This document shows, piece by piece, positions 35,609 through 44,194 of a DNA stretch of 64,000 nucleotides (positions within the stretch are counted from its first letter, which is position 1; each line of letters begins with the position of its first letter). This stretch comes from Gillisia lutea. GTDB taxonomy: Bacteria > Bacteroidota > Bacteroidia > Flavobacteriales > Flavobacteriaceae. The notes beneath the pieces were generated by a model, which saw nothing but the letters and a program-made list of their open reading frames with translations, had not been told where the DNA came from and made no database searches. The stretch lies in assembly GCF_021568705.1 (NCBI RefSeq), contig NZ_JAKGTH010000007.1, positions 124,001 through 188,000 on the forward strand, written 5' to 3'. The position numbers were made by a program, and so were the translations under genes.

Positions 35609-36818
35609 TTGATTGTATTTTTTCCTTTTCGAATAAAAAATATCTTCCTTTTCTGTTACTACTTTCAACAACCCAATTTTTACTCATTGGGTCATATGAC
35701 TTATGATATAAATTGTAGCTAGAATTCTTTTTAGGTTCAAGTTTCCATCTTTCGTATAGAATATTATTAAGTTGATTTCTACTTATTCTAACTTTTGATT
35801 TTTCAAATACTTCTTGTAGATCACCTAAAGTGAATTTTAATTCATTTACTTCATAGTCTTCAAACATCTCATCTAAAATAAGTATCAACTCTTTCTCATT
35901 ATTAAATTTAGTTCCTTTTATTAAATTATTTAACGCCTCTGTATAGATTTGGTCTTTTGTGAACCACATCCTCGTTTTTTTAGGATGTTTGATTTCCCTA
36001 CGGGAAAGATAATTGACAAACCACGGAATTTCATTTTCCAGTTTACTTGATAAATTCGGATCTACATTATGAAGAGGAGAGATTTTTCTAATCCAGAATC
36101 TTATCTCTAACTCATCAATAAGAATAAAATTAGTTTCATTATTTGAGCATAGAATGAACTTTCCGAAAAACGAACTTTCAACTTTATCTTTTCCTTTGGA
36201 TTCTGTTTTAAAATCTTTTGTTGTTGATAGATTTTTTAATCTCTCTGTATCATCTCTACGATCTAATAGAACTTCGTCAATTCCAATAATTAACTTAGTG
36301 GTCCAGTCGGAATTAAAACGGCTTCTTAGATCTTCATTTTTGTTTATAGTCATATTATCTTCAAAAAGTAATTTTAGCCAGTTTAAAAAAGTTGTCTTAC
36401 CAGTATTTCTTTCTTCACTAACTAAACAGAGAATTGGTAAAATTTGTGCAGGCTTGTGCCATAAAATACCTAGGTAGTCCAGACCAACTTCTATTTGTTC
36501 ACCAAAAATATGTTCTAAGAAATTCATTGTCGATTGAATGTCCGCTATATTTGAATTTCTTGGTGGTATGGAATGACTAAGCGAACTATATTTATTATAG
36601 AAATTAGCCACTTCTTTTTTATAATTTTCATGAGAAGGGATTACGGTAAACCCATCATATTTAGGAATGGAATTTAATTCATCCTTTCCTAAATCATCAA
36701 TGATAGTTTGTCTGCTCCATCTTATTAATCTTTTTATCTTTCCATTATTGACTGTCGGCATATCAACTATTTTATAATAGTCAGATCCTATTCTCAAATA
36801 ATTATTTTGCATGTTCAA
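35595..36818 (-). CDS. SF3/DUF5906-like replicative helicase of the island
   Basis: A 407-aa protein. Walker A is SEERNTGKTT (134-143), Walker B LIIGIDEV (176-183), and a sensor-type FILCSNNET follows. This pattern belongs to the superfamily 3 / DUF5906 helicases seen in phage and satellite primase-helicases. No primase domain was recognised in the first 100 residues. A C-terminal winged-helix-like tail (about 325-400) could bind DNA. It suggests that the element replicates after excision. It overlaps the small upstream ORF by 17 bp and ends inside the outer inverted repeat. Confidence 0.75.
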   Translation of the reverse strand: MNMQNNYLRIGSDYYKIVDMPTVNNGKIKRLIRWSRQTIIDDLGKDELNSIPKYDGFTVIPSHENYKKEVANFYNKYSSLSHSIPPRNSNIADIQSTMNFLEHIFGEQIEVGLDYLGILWHKPAQILPILCLVSEERNTGKTTFLNWLKLLFEDNMTINKNEDLRSRFNSDWTTKLIIGIDEVLLDRRDDTERLKNLSTTKDFKTESKGKDKVESSFFGKFILCSNNETNFILIDELEIRFWIRKISPLHNVDPNLSSKLENEIPWFVNYLSRREIKHPKKTRMWFTKDQIYTEALNNLIKGTKFNNEKELILILDEMFEDYEVNELKFTLGDLQEVFEKSKVRISRNQLNNILYERWKLEPKKNSSYNLYHKSYDPMSKNWVVESSNRKGRYFLFEKEKIQSMLKC

Positions 36819-37005
36819 AGAGATTTAGATATCCTGGAGTTGATTTTTGCTTAATATTATTGGAAAGGGGAAAGTAAATTATGGCGTAATTAATTTCAGA
36901 GTCTTTCCTTTTAAGGTTTAAAAGACCTTCAATTAGTTCATCAAAAATTTTATGACTGGATAAATGTTTATTGCAGTATTTGCAATATTTAATATATGAT
37001 TTCAT
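36802..37005 (-). CDS. Small CxxC protein upstream of the helicase
   Basis: A 67-aa ORF. The N-terminus has YCKYCNKHL (two Cys two residues apart), which could be half of a zinc site. It overlaps the helicase start by 17 bp and lies 57 bp after the next HTH gene, same strand. No family was recognised. It is kept as a probable gene because of the coupling and the absence of a competing frame. Confidence 0.5.
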   Translation of the reverse strand: MKSYIKYCKYCNKHLSSHKIFDELIEGLLNLKRKDSEINYAIIYFPLSNNIKQKSTPGYLNLFEHAK

Positions 37006-37062
37006 ATTTTTGGAATATTAGGAATTATATAAGACAAATATTAAATACTTCGGAATCTTCAA

Positions 37063-37356
37063 TTATTCCGAAGCATTTTTATTAGAGTTTAAGATTACCT
37101 GTTCAATCTCTGAACGTTTATATCGAACTCTATTTCCTACCTTGTAAGGAGTAAGAATTCCCTTTTTATTCCAATCTAATAATGTTGGGAAAGTGACACC
37201 TAAAATTTCAGAAGCTTCTTTTCGGCCTATCCAAATTTCAGGTTCTTTAGGTTTAAAATTCTTAGCGAATTTTTCTAATTGTTTTTCTACTCCGAAAAGA
37301 ATTTCATTTTTGAAATCTTCCGGATCTACATTGTAAAGTTGAGTCACATTTTTCAT
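37063..37356 (-). CDS. Excisionase-like helix-turn-helix protein
   Basis: A 97-aa protein. An HTH_17-type winged helix (IGRKEASEILGVTFPTLLDW, then KGILTPYKVGNRVRYKRSEIEQ) follows a 40-residue helical leader. These proteins commonly serve as Xis-like factors or regulators in integrative elements of Bacteroidota. Located 102 bp after the 37459 gene, same strand as the integrase. Confidence 0.82.
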   Translation of the reverse strand: MKNVTQLYNVDPEDFKNEILFGVEKQLEKFAKNFKPKEPEIWIGRKEASEILGVTFPTLLDWNKKGILTPYKVGNRVRYKRSEIEQVILNSNKNASE

Positions 37357-37458
37357 GAATATTGATTTAATTTTCAGGTCAAACTTATCCCGAACTATCT
37401 AGTTTCATGAAATTGGGTAACCCAAAGGGTTACCCAGATAGAACAACAGTTAATATAA

Positions 37459-38427
37459 TTAATTGAATAACAGCTTGCTGGTTATTTCTTTAATTAGTTT
37501 AATATCTTTCTTCATTTGAAGATTCTGTTGATTATATGGTTGATCTAATTTCTTTAAATAGTCGCGTACATTGTCCTGATTCTTATCAATCAATTTTGAG
37601 ATTATTTCAGCTTGTGCGTTAATGCTATTTTCACCTTCTATGGATTTTAACCCTCCAAGTTCTTGAAGAAGTAAAATCTTCTGATTTGTGGTTAGAGAAT
37701 TAGCATTAGAACATTTAGCCCGTTTTGTAGAATCAGGTATGCTATTTTCATTATGATCTTTAGAGAAAATAAAACTTTGATTTAGGGATATAGGCTCTTT
37801 TTTGAATTTATTTTGATTTTGATAGTTCAAAATTTCTTCTAATTCTTCATTCAGAATTTTGAGCCTGAAGAGAATTTTTACGAGCAACTCGAGTTCTTCT
37901 GTCGCATCTATCAGAGCATTTAAAATATTTTCATGTACTAGTCCAAAATCATTTAGATCTATACCATCAATGGATTTCTCAAATTCTACATCCCATCCAC
38001 CATATATGTTGATCACTAAAGTTTCAAAACATTTATCTGTAAAGATTTCTTCATAAAATCTTTCCTTACTTAGAAGTATATTCCAATTGTTTTCATTGTA
38101 CTGAGAACGAATTTCATTAATTGATTCATTAAGATAAATTCTTTTCCCTTCAGAATCTTTAAAAATTCCTAAATTTCCAAGGATGTCTTGTTCTTCTTCC
38201 AACTGAATATCAGATAGTTTGCTGATAATCTCCATTTTATAATACAAATAAAAATGTTCTCTAAGTAATTTATACTGTTCATCTTGGTAAAATTCTTGAG
38301 CAGCTTCAATTTGACCCTCATATCGAATGCCGGTAAGCATAGGATTAAAATATTCCGGGCTATCGAAATCTAACCCATAGCAGTATTGTCTATCTTTTAT
38401 GTAGTGTAGTAATTTTCTAAGTTTCAT
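37459..38427 (-). CDS. Conserved island protein, unknown (integrase-linked)
   Basis: A 322-aa mostly helical acidic protein with no signal peptide. Around residues 130-170 it has CFETLVINIYGGWDVEFE. A decayed second copy of this part is found at 47061-47171, so the gene belongs to a family of elements that visited this chromosome. It lies 4 bp after the integrase stop, hence co-transcribed with it. The position is like that of RteC-type regulators in other Bacteroidota elements, but the RteC signature was not seen. The C-terminal region (about 235-310) contains an HTH-like patch. Confidence 0.65.
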   Translation of the reverse strand: MKLRKLLHYIKDRQYCYGLDFDSPEYFNPMLTGIRYEGQIEAAQEFYQDEQYKLLREHFYLYYKMEIISKLSDIQLEEEQDILGNLGIFKDSEGKRIYLNESINEIRSQYNENNWNILLSKERFYEEIFTDKCFETLVINIYGGWDVEFEKSIDGIDLNDFGLVHENILNALIDATEELELLVKILFRLKILNEELEEILNYQNQNKFKKEPISLNQSFIFSKDHNENSIPDSTKRAKCSNANSLTTNQKILLLQELGGLKSIEGENSINAQAEIISKLIDKNQDNVRDYLKKLDQPYNQQNLQMKKDIKLIKEITSKLLFN

Positions 38428-38431
38428 GACT

Positions 38432-39706
38432 CTAATTTAAATTCCAATACTTAGCCATTTGATCGGCGTAGTCAATTGGTGTTTTTCCTATATAATTTAA
38501 AAATTCTCTTTCCGTACTGTGCCCGGTAATATTAATTAGTAGGGGCGTGGGTAGTTCTCCATAATGATTAGTAGCAAAAGATCTACGACAAATATGTGAG
38601 GTAACTAATTGCCACTTTGGAAAAACACCGGATTCCTTCCTATTTTTCTTCTCGTGGATTTTGGAGCCTTCAACCTTTTCTTCAAGACCTGCTTTGAATG
38701 CTACATGTTTAATATAGAGATTGAACTTGGATTTAGAACTATCAATGTTTTTACTGTAAACAGGTGGGAAATTCCATTCATTGGACTGGAGTATTTCCTC
38801 TACTTTTGGATGAATTAAGATGGTAACTCTTTTTTTGGTTTTTTGCTGAACAAGTTCAATGAATTTCCGTCCATTATACTCAACAATATTTTCTCTTGTC
38901 AGTTTTAGTAGGTCACTAACCCTTTGGCCTATATAACAGCCGATCACTAACCAATCTCTTGCTGCTCTATAACTCTCTTCCTTGAATTCTTTCTTTGCTA
39001 TTATTTCTATTTCGTCAAAGGTTAGATAAATTTTCTCTACCTCTACTTTAAATCCTTTAACCAGAGGAAGCTCAGGGCTAACATTATAACCATACTTTTG
39101 AGCATCCAGACATATCGTTTTTAAAAATTTCAGATAACGGCCCGCGGTATTCCTTGCTAAATTATCTTCTTCTAATAAATACTTTAAGAACACATTTCGA
39201 AATTTTAAGTTAACATCGGTTAGCCTATATTTCTTTCGAGTGTGTTTCTCAAAATTTTCAATCTTGGTTTTAATCGTATTGTATTTAGTGATAGTGGCTT
39301 TAGAAGCGCCCACTTCTCCTGTTTTATCATTAGTCTTATGCTTTAGTCTATCCACATAAAGCTCACAATAATTAGGAAGAATATTATGATCAGTTTTCTT
39401 TACAACTTGAAATTTTGAATCGATACAGTTTTGTAACCAATCACTATTGATATAAGTCGCATCTGCAACTGCTTTATTGTACTCTTGTATTATAGAACGC
39501 CTAAGTTCATCTAAACTTTCCTGGACTGAGATCTTGTCTGTGAACTCGGCAATTTGACGCACCTTTCCACTCTTGTTATTGAAATACTTTGGGTTAATCA
39601 AAATAGGAGTGGATCTTCTAAAATCATTGTCCTTGTCAATTATTAATCTAGCAGTAATTTTTGACGGGTTTCTTTTTCCCCGAACCTGGAATTTTACGGA
39701 AGCCAT
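38432..39706 (-). CDS. int: Tyrosine integrase (site-specific recombinase)
   Basis: A 424-aa phage-type integrase. An arm-binding N-terminus (about 1-60), SAM-like core-binding domain (about 105-205) and catalytic domain are visible. Catalytic residues: Arg262 (IGQRVSD), His371-x2-Arg374 (SHICRRSF), His396 (TGHST) and Tyr405 (FLNYIGK). It is the Bacteroidota clade that integrates islands in tRNA genes. It lies 200 bp from attR and reads into the element, so it is the integrase of this island. It probably heads the operon with the 37459 gene. Confidence 0.95.
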   Translation of the reverse strand: MASVKFQVRGKRNPSKITARLIIDKDNDFRRSTPILINPKYFNNKSGKVRQIAEFTDKISVQESLDELRRSIIQEYNKAVADATYINSDWLQNCIDSKFQVVKKTDHNILPNYCELYVDRLKHKTNDKTGEVGASKATITKYNTIKTKIENFEKHTRKKYRLTDVNLKFRNVFLKYLLEEDNLARNTAGRYLKFLKTICLDAQKYGYNVSPELPLVKGFKVEVEKIYLTFDEIEIIAKKEFKEESYRAARDWLVIGCYIGQRVSDLLKLTRENIVEYNGRKFIELVQQKTKKRVTILIHPKVEEILQSNEWNFPPVYSKNIDSSKSKFNLYIKHVAFKAGLEEKVEGSKIHEKKNRKESGVFPKWQLVTSHICRRSFATNHYGELPTPLLINITGHSTEREFLNYIGKTPIDYADQMAKYWNLN

Positions 39707-39906
39707 TTTTTTTATTTGAAATTCAAATCTAAGAAAATAAAAACTTGTACCGTAACTTGTACCGAATAAAATTTAATTTGCTCTTTTCTGACTTAATTGC
39801 TCTTTGTTTTATAAAAGCACTATAAACACTGAGTTTTATAGCAAATTCAGTGGTTGATAGAGTGTTTGTTGTTTGCACTATGACGTTGTGAATAAGTTTA
39901 TTACGT

Positions 39907-39921
39907 TCCCTCTTTCTCCGC
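39907..39921. repeat. attR: right copy of the 15-bp direct repeat
   Basis: TCCCTCTTTCTCCGC is identical to the 3' end of tRNA-Ser at 16876-16890. No complete tRNA is present here; only the tail copy remains. It marks the right end of the island. Confidence 0.9.
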
Positions 39922-39928
39922 TGATAAA

Positions 39929-39958
39929 CCCGTAAACGAATTGTTTACGGGCTTTTTT
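39929..39958 (+). terminator. Former tRNA-Ser terminator, now downstream of attR
   Basis: A 9-bp stem CCCGTAAAC / GTTTACGGG with a 5-nt loop (39929-39951) and a T tract. Before integration it would have followed tRNA-Ser directly. It shares the CGTAAAC stem with the terminator at 16896-16938 inside the island. Confidence 0.85.
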
Positions 39959-39962
39959 GTTT

Positions 39963-40650
39963 TTAGGGGCGTAAAGTTTTCGTGTCGTCTTCAGGAAATT
40001 CTGTTTTTAGTTCTTTTATTTGCTTTTTATCTAGTTCGTCATTGATTGGATTGACCCAATTATCTTCTAATTCTTTAGGAAAAATCACTAGCATTTCTAG
40101 GTTTTTTCAACTTCGGATTATTATGAATTTAGCCATCATCGGTTTGCCATTAGTAGTTACTATAGTAAATGTATTTAGTGTTCCTCGGGTATATGGATTC
40201 TTCCACTTACTCCAAAGGCCAGCTTAAGCTAATGGCTCTTTATCCTTCCTGAAAACAAAAAAATGATAAGTATTTCCTTTATAATTATGGTGTTCATAAA
40301 ATCCGTCGACATAGACAATACAACGATTATGTTTGCAGATTCTCGAAACGAAGGTTTGTCCAAAATGGTTTTCCCTCTTCCATTTAATGTATTATTTCAC
40401 TGTTTTTAAGTTGTTCTTCATCCTTAACCCACTGTGGGACAAGTCCCCATGTTGCAACTTCAGGAAAATTAGGATATCTGTCAGTATAAATTAAAAGTTC
40501 GGGATGGCTGAAACCAGAGGTATGATAAATTGGTAAATCAGTTAAAGGAGCTAGGCTTTCGATAAACGAATAATACTCTTTCCATAAGATCTGGTTTTTA
40601 GGTGATTTTCTATTTATATATAGCTTAACATCCTATGTTAATCCTTGCAT
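39963..40650 (-). pseudogene. Decayed SRAP (YedK/HMCES-like) gene
   Basis: On the minus strand, in several frames, the SRAP domain can be read: VATWGLVPQWVKDEE, RCIVYVDGFYEHH, YKGNTYHFFVFRKDKEPLA, AGLWSKWKNPYTRGTLNTF, then TIVTTNGKPMMAKF and PKELEDNWVNP. An in-frame stop lies between PLA and AGLW (near 40227), and frameshifts lie near 40100 and 40390-40400. The N-terminal part with the catalytic Cys2 was not found. Intact SRAP proteins protect abasic sites in single-stranded DNA by a covalent link. Position: immediately outside the island boundary. Confidence 0.82.
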
Positions 40651-40724
40651 AAAATTATTTATCCGAGTATATATTGGAATATCTTTAATATGAAATAAAA
40701 TTTTAACCAATTAAATACATAACT

Positions 40725-41210
40725 ATGAAAAATCTCGAAGAATTATTTGAACATCAATTGCAAGATTTGCACAGTGCGGAAGATCAACTTACTAAAGCTT
40801 TACCAAAAATGATAAAAGCTGCCGAAGACAGCAAATTGAAAAAAGCTTTTGAAAGTCATTTAGAAGAAACAGAAGAGCATAAAAAACGAATTGAAGAAGT
40901 ATGTAAGGAGTTAGGTTTTAAATCTAAAGGAGAAAAATGTAAAGCAATGGAAGGTCTCATTAAGGAGGCAGAAGGATTTTTGAAAGAAGTAAAGGATACA
41001 GATGTTAAACATGCTGGTATGATTGCCGAAGCCCAACGAGTAGAGCATTATGAAATCTCAGGTTATGGAACGGCGGTACGTTATGCAAAAGAGTTAGGTC
41101 ATAAAGATATTGCTAAAAAGTTACAGAAAACATTAGATGAAGAGTATGGAGCTGATAAGAAATTAAATGATCTTGCTGAAGACAGACTTAATAAGAAAGC
41201 AAAATCATAA
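40725..41210 (+). CDS. YciE/YciF family ferritin-like protein (DUF892)
   Basis: A 161-aa four-helix-bundle protein. Glutamates and histidines at ferritin-like positions are seen: LEELFEHQLQDLHSAEDQL, ESHLEETEEHKKR, and EAQRVEHYEISGYGTA. Members of this family are induced by stress and general starvation in other bacteria; the substrate or metal role is not settled. Single gene with its own terminator at 41234-41259. A C-terminal lysine-rich tail (LNKKAKS) ends the protein. Confidence 0.92.
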   Translation: MKNLEELFEHQLQDLHSAEDQLTKALPKMIKAAEDSKLKKAFESHLEETEEHKKRIEEVCKELGFKSKGEKCKAMEGLIKEAEGFLKEVKDTDVKHAGMIAEAQRVEHYEISGYGTAVRYAKELGHKDIAKKLQKTLDEEYGADKKLNDLAEDRLNKKAKS

Positions 41211-41233
41211 AAGCCAAATCTATTAATTAAATG

Positions 41234-41259
41234 CCCATCCTTAAAAGATGGGTTTTTTT
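41234..41259 (+). terminator. Terminator of the YciE/F-like gene
   Basis: Stem CCCATC / GATGGG (41234-41239, 41247-41252) with a T7 tail, 24 bp after the stop. The 195 bp from here to 41455 hold no gene. Confidence 0.85.
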
Positions 41260-41455
41260 GTTAGGCATAAATTGTAGATTGTTGCAGGGGAATAATTTGT
41301 AATAGCTCATACCAATTTGCTAGCTAATAAACCTATTTTGTAATGACCACAAACTATAATTTAAAATATGAGAGATAGTTTGGAGATCATTTGTAATTGT
41401 CTAAATATGTAATTTTCAACGGTTCCTTGGTTAATTTTAATAAAATACTAAGTAT

Positions 41456-42031
41456 TTAAAAATGTCTAGGTTTACCAGAAATAGCTTCACTTATTAAATT
41501 TAATTTAGGAATAGTAGTATTATCCGTAAATTTGAAAATACTAAGGCCCCCTGAGCGTTCTAGAAAAGCATACTCTACTTCTCCTAAGTCACGTATTCCA
41601 CCAATTCTTAACATTCCGTAAAGTTCTTCATTTCTTACTCGAGATGCTTTCAATCCTTCTTTTTTAATTTCTCCATCTTTTATAAGAATAATTGGTTTAC
41701 CATCTAAGAATGTATTTATTCTCCTCGCTTTTAATTGTAAATATTGGATATATCTCGAAATACCTACAATTACTAAAATTACTACACAGGCGTAAACCAG
41801 TGGAACTTTTGGATAAAACATAGAATCCCCTATTGCCGATCCCAATGCGATGATCAAAACATTTTCAAACATGGACAAGCTTCTATTTCCTCGCTTTCCC
41901 ATAAATCGCATTACAAGTACTGCGAATAAGTATATAAAAGTTACTCTAAACCCAATTTCTAATAAAAATAAAGTATCATTTTCTCTACCTATAAAAATTC
42001 GGTACCAGTCGAATGGTTTTATATTATCCAT
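41456..42031 (-). CDS. DUF421 (YetF-like) membrane protein
   Basis: A 191-aa protein. Three hydrophobic segments (about 25-45, 55-72 and 76-95) are followed by a cytoplasmic YetF-type domain (INTFLDGKPIILIKDGEIKK, then EELYGMLRIGGIRDLGEVEYAFLERSGGLS). The family is linked to stress and spore physiology in Bacillus; biochemical role unknown. It lies 65 bp after the K+ channel gene on the same strand. Confidence 0.92.
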   Translation of the reverse strand: MDNIKPFDWYRIFIGRENDTLFLLEIGFRVTFIYLFAVLVMRFMGKRGNRSLSMFENVLIIALGSAIGDSMFYPKVPLVYACVVILVIVGISRYIQYLQLKARRINTFLDGKPIILIKDGEIKKEGLKASRVRNEELYGMLRIGGIRDLGEVEYAFLERSGGLSIFKFTDNTTIPKLNLISEAISGKPRHF

Positions 42032-42096
42032 ATTTTAAATATTAATTCTTATGTTCTACATTCGGGTATCAATAGTATTAACTTTTAATTATGTTT

Positions 42097-43119
42097 TTAA
42101 AAGTTAAGTACGATAGAATCTTTATTATTTTCTACATCTTTCCATTCCCAACCATCATTTTGAATATATGCTAAGAGAAGCTTTCTACGTTTCTCGAGGT
42201 CTTTTTCATAACCTGTACCTCTTAGAGATGAAATTTGAGAAGCATTCTTTAGGTAGGAGGTCTCTGGACGTTTTGGTTTATCATCACCAGGTTTTATAAA
42301 TGCGCTTGCAAGTGTTGAGAGATAGTACGTTGTAGCACCATAAGCTCTCTCTAATGCTTGTAAGTCGGCTATACTATCCTGATGGATATTATACAGCATT
42401 ATAGACATCGTTTCATCGAGAGTGACAAATTTTACAGATAAAGATTCAAATAAGTTTTCGGAATGAAAATAATGAATAACAGGATAGGCAAGATGATATT
42501 GGGCTAATTTTAATAAAGAAGGCTCAAGTTCACTTATTACCTGAAGAAGCTCTTTAAAATTATTTTGTTCATAGCGTTCAATAATTTCCTTAGGGGTTTT
42601 ACCCAATTGATGTATGCGTAGGCTAACTTGTCGTTTTAAGGTAATAGCATCTACTACGGGTATTAAAAAAGAGATGCCTAAACTGATGAAAACAACTCCT
42701 GTGTATGATATAAAGCCAGTATATAACAACCAAAAATCATTAGCAGGGGTATAGTCTCCGTTTCCCATAGAAGATAAAACGTACGCAGTGAAATACATCT
42801 TTTCTATAAACCCAGTACCGTAAGTGTTATTACTTGAAGACCATAAGGCTTCAGCATCTGCATAGACAATAAAAGTATTACCTATCCATAATAACAAAAT
42901 CCAAGTTAGTACTATGATGAGAAGAAGAACAGGGCCAACCATATTAAGAAATTTTCTTCTTCCATTTTTATTAGTGACAATCAAACAGATTCGCCAAATG
43001 CTTCTAGAAACCCTATCTGCTACAAGACCAGCTCCTCTTGGGGATAGAATTGTAGAGATCATATCGACTATAGTAATTACTGTAATTACTGTTCCAATTA
43101 ATAGGTAGGTAATGCTCAT
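42097..43119 (-). CDS. Two-pore-helix potassium-channel-like membrane protein
   Basis: A 340-aa protein. An N-terminal TM helix (about 4-26), a second TM (about 60-88), and a pore region YFTAYVLSSMGNGDYTPAND followed by another TM (about 130-160) give an ion-channel pore. The filter reads GNGD rather than the usual GYGD, so K+ selectivity is not certain. A soluble C-terminal domain (170-340) has no recognised ligand-binding fold. Upstream of the DUF421 gene, same strand. Confidence 0.8.
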   Translation of the reverse strand: MSITYLLIGTVITVITIVDMISTILSPRGAGLVADRVSRSIWRICLIVTNKNGRRKFLNMVGPVLLLIIVLTWILLLWIGNTFIVYADAEALWSSSNNTYGTGFIEKMYFTAYVLSSMGNGDYTPANDFWLLYTGFISYTGVVFISLGISFLIPVVDAITLKRQVSLRIHQLGKTPKEIIERYEQNNFKELLQVISELEPSLLKLAQYHLAYPVIHYFHSENLFESLSVKFVTLDETMSIMLYNIHQDSIADLQALERAYGATTYYLSTLASAFIKPGDDKPKRPETSYLKNASQISSLRGTGYEKDLEKRRKLLLAYIQNDGWEWKDVENNKDSIVLNF

Positions 43120-43204
43120 TTATTATCAGATTCTAACTGAGGAAAACCGTAACTGTTCGCCCTGATTTAATGGATATTATATCTTTAACTTCTAAATATT
43201 ACAT

Positions 43205-43873
43205 TTAATTTTGTTTAAAACTATATGGACATTTCCAATTATCCTCTACTTTTCGGCCACTATATTGTCGAGCCTCACTACTTGATCCAAAATCTTCGAG
43301 CATAGGGTTAATTGAGCCTTGAAAAGCTTTGTCTCGCCTTCTAATGATATCTCGAACACGGGTATATCTTCCAGCATTTCTAAGTAATTCAAATTGGCTA
43401 TGCAAATTAAAAACTATCATAGGAAAAGGTGTACTTCGTGCCTTTCTTGATGAATTAGGGTGCATTCCAACAATGTAAAAGGAATTTCCTAGCAAACTAA
43501 AACTAAATTTTGAAGAGGAAGGATCTGAGCTTGTATTTTCATCCCAGGGCTCAGAATCTATTTCATTTAGTTCACTTAGCAGTTTCCATAGTGCATTCTC
43601 AAAGTCTAACTCATTTTCATAAGCGTCATTCTCAAAGGTGGCAATAAACGTTTGAAACTTCTTATCTTCTTCATCAATACTTTCTATATAAATTTTAAGA
43701 TCCTGAAGAATTTCAGAAGGAGTGTTATCATTAGCTAAATTTTTATAATCTCTAATAGTCAAATTATCATCCGCAACAAGACTTTGTGCCATAACACATG
43801 GATGATCATCTAAAATAAATTCTCTGATCGCATCTTCTGAATCTTCCTTAATATCTTTATATTGATCTTCCAT
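43205..43873 (-). CDS. YqcI/YcgG/GntA-family heme-dependent oxygenase-like protein
   Basis: A 222-aa protein. The family core HPCVMAQSLV and GMHPNSSRKARSTPFPMIVFN is present, with the histidine in the MHPNSS motif in place of the expected heme ligand. It is related to GntA, a heme enzyme that N-hydroxylates an arginine derivative in guanitoxin synthesis. The true substrate here is unknown, since none of the guanitoxin genes is nearby. An acidic N-terminus is notable. Confidence 0.8.
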   Translation of the reverse strand: MEDQYKDIKEDSEDAIREFILDDHPCVMAQSLVADDNLTIRDYKNLANDNTPSEILQDLKIYIESIDEEDKKFQTFIATFENDAYENELDFENALWKLLSELNEIDSEPWDENTSSDPSSSKFSFSLLGNSFYIVGMHPNSSRKARSTPFPMIVFNLHSQFELLRNAGRYTRVRDIIRRRDKAFQGSINPMLEDFGSSSEARQYSGRKVEDNWKCPYSFKQN

Positions 43874-44194
43874 AGCCCAAATTATAAGAGTAAAATTAAC
43901 TATCGACTATTGTATAGGTTTAAAAATTTTGTTAATTAACGAAGTATAAACAACTCACGTATAATCACAAAGATCAATAGCTAGTTAAAACTACACTGAA
44001 ATAAAGATGTTACCATAGTTCACTCAAATTACTGAAAATAACCTTTATAGCTTGTAGTATCCATTTTTGGAAGGAGGATTTTTATGAATTATTCTACCTA
44101 CCTTGTGTCCAATATTTTTTGTGGTACAATCATTATTCTCCTATTTATTTAAAATATTCGATGTTTCGTAAATCTTGCTCAAGCTTTCAAAAAA
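43874..44194. other. Intergenic gap with nothing recognised
   Basis: About 320 bp of AT-rich DNA between two minus-strand genes. No ORF, hairpin terminator or repeat was recognised. It should contain the promoter of the GntA-like gene. Confidence 0.5.

Larger units (their letters stand above)
16876..39921. mobile_element. Integrative genomic island carrying stacked defence systems
   Basis: About 23 kb between identical 15-bp repeats, the left one inside the 3' end of tRNA-Ser(TGA). A tyrosine integrase (38432-39706) sits 200 bp inside the right boundary and reads leftward. Cargo: SRA and DUF262/HNH proteins, a PD-(D/E)XK protein, a type I R-M operon with AAA modules, and McrBC. Core: two excisionase-like HTH proteins, an SF3-type helicase, a repeat array and inverted repeats. 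No relaxase, type IV secretion, terminase or capsid gene was recognised, so it is not a self-transmissible ICE. It may be a satellite-like or mobilisable element, which is inference. Confidence 0.88.

Noticed and set aside
37459-38427. Calling the gene rteC
   Set aside because: Position beside the integrase is suggestive, but the RteC signature residues were not found.
39907-39960. Second tRNA gene at the right end
   Set aside because: Only the last 15 bases match tRNA-Ser; there is no acceptor 5' strand, D-arm or anticodon arm upstream.
39982-40227. Plus-strand 81-aa ORF
   Set aside because: It lies antisense to the decayed SRAP gene; the minus strand gives the recognisable protein and the plus frame gives nothing.
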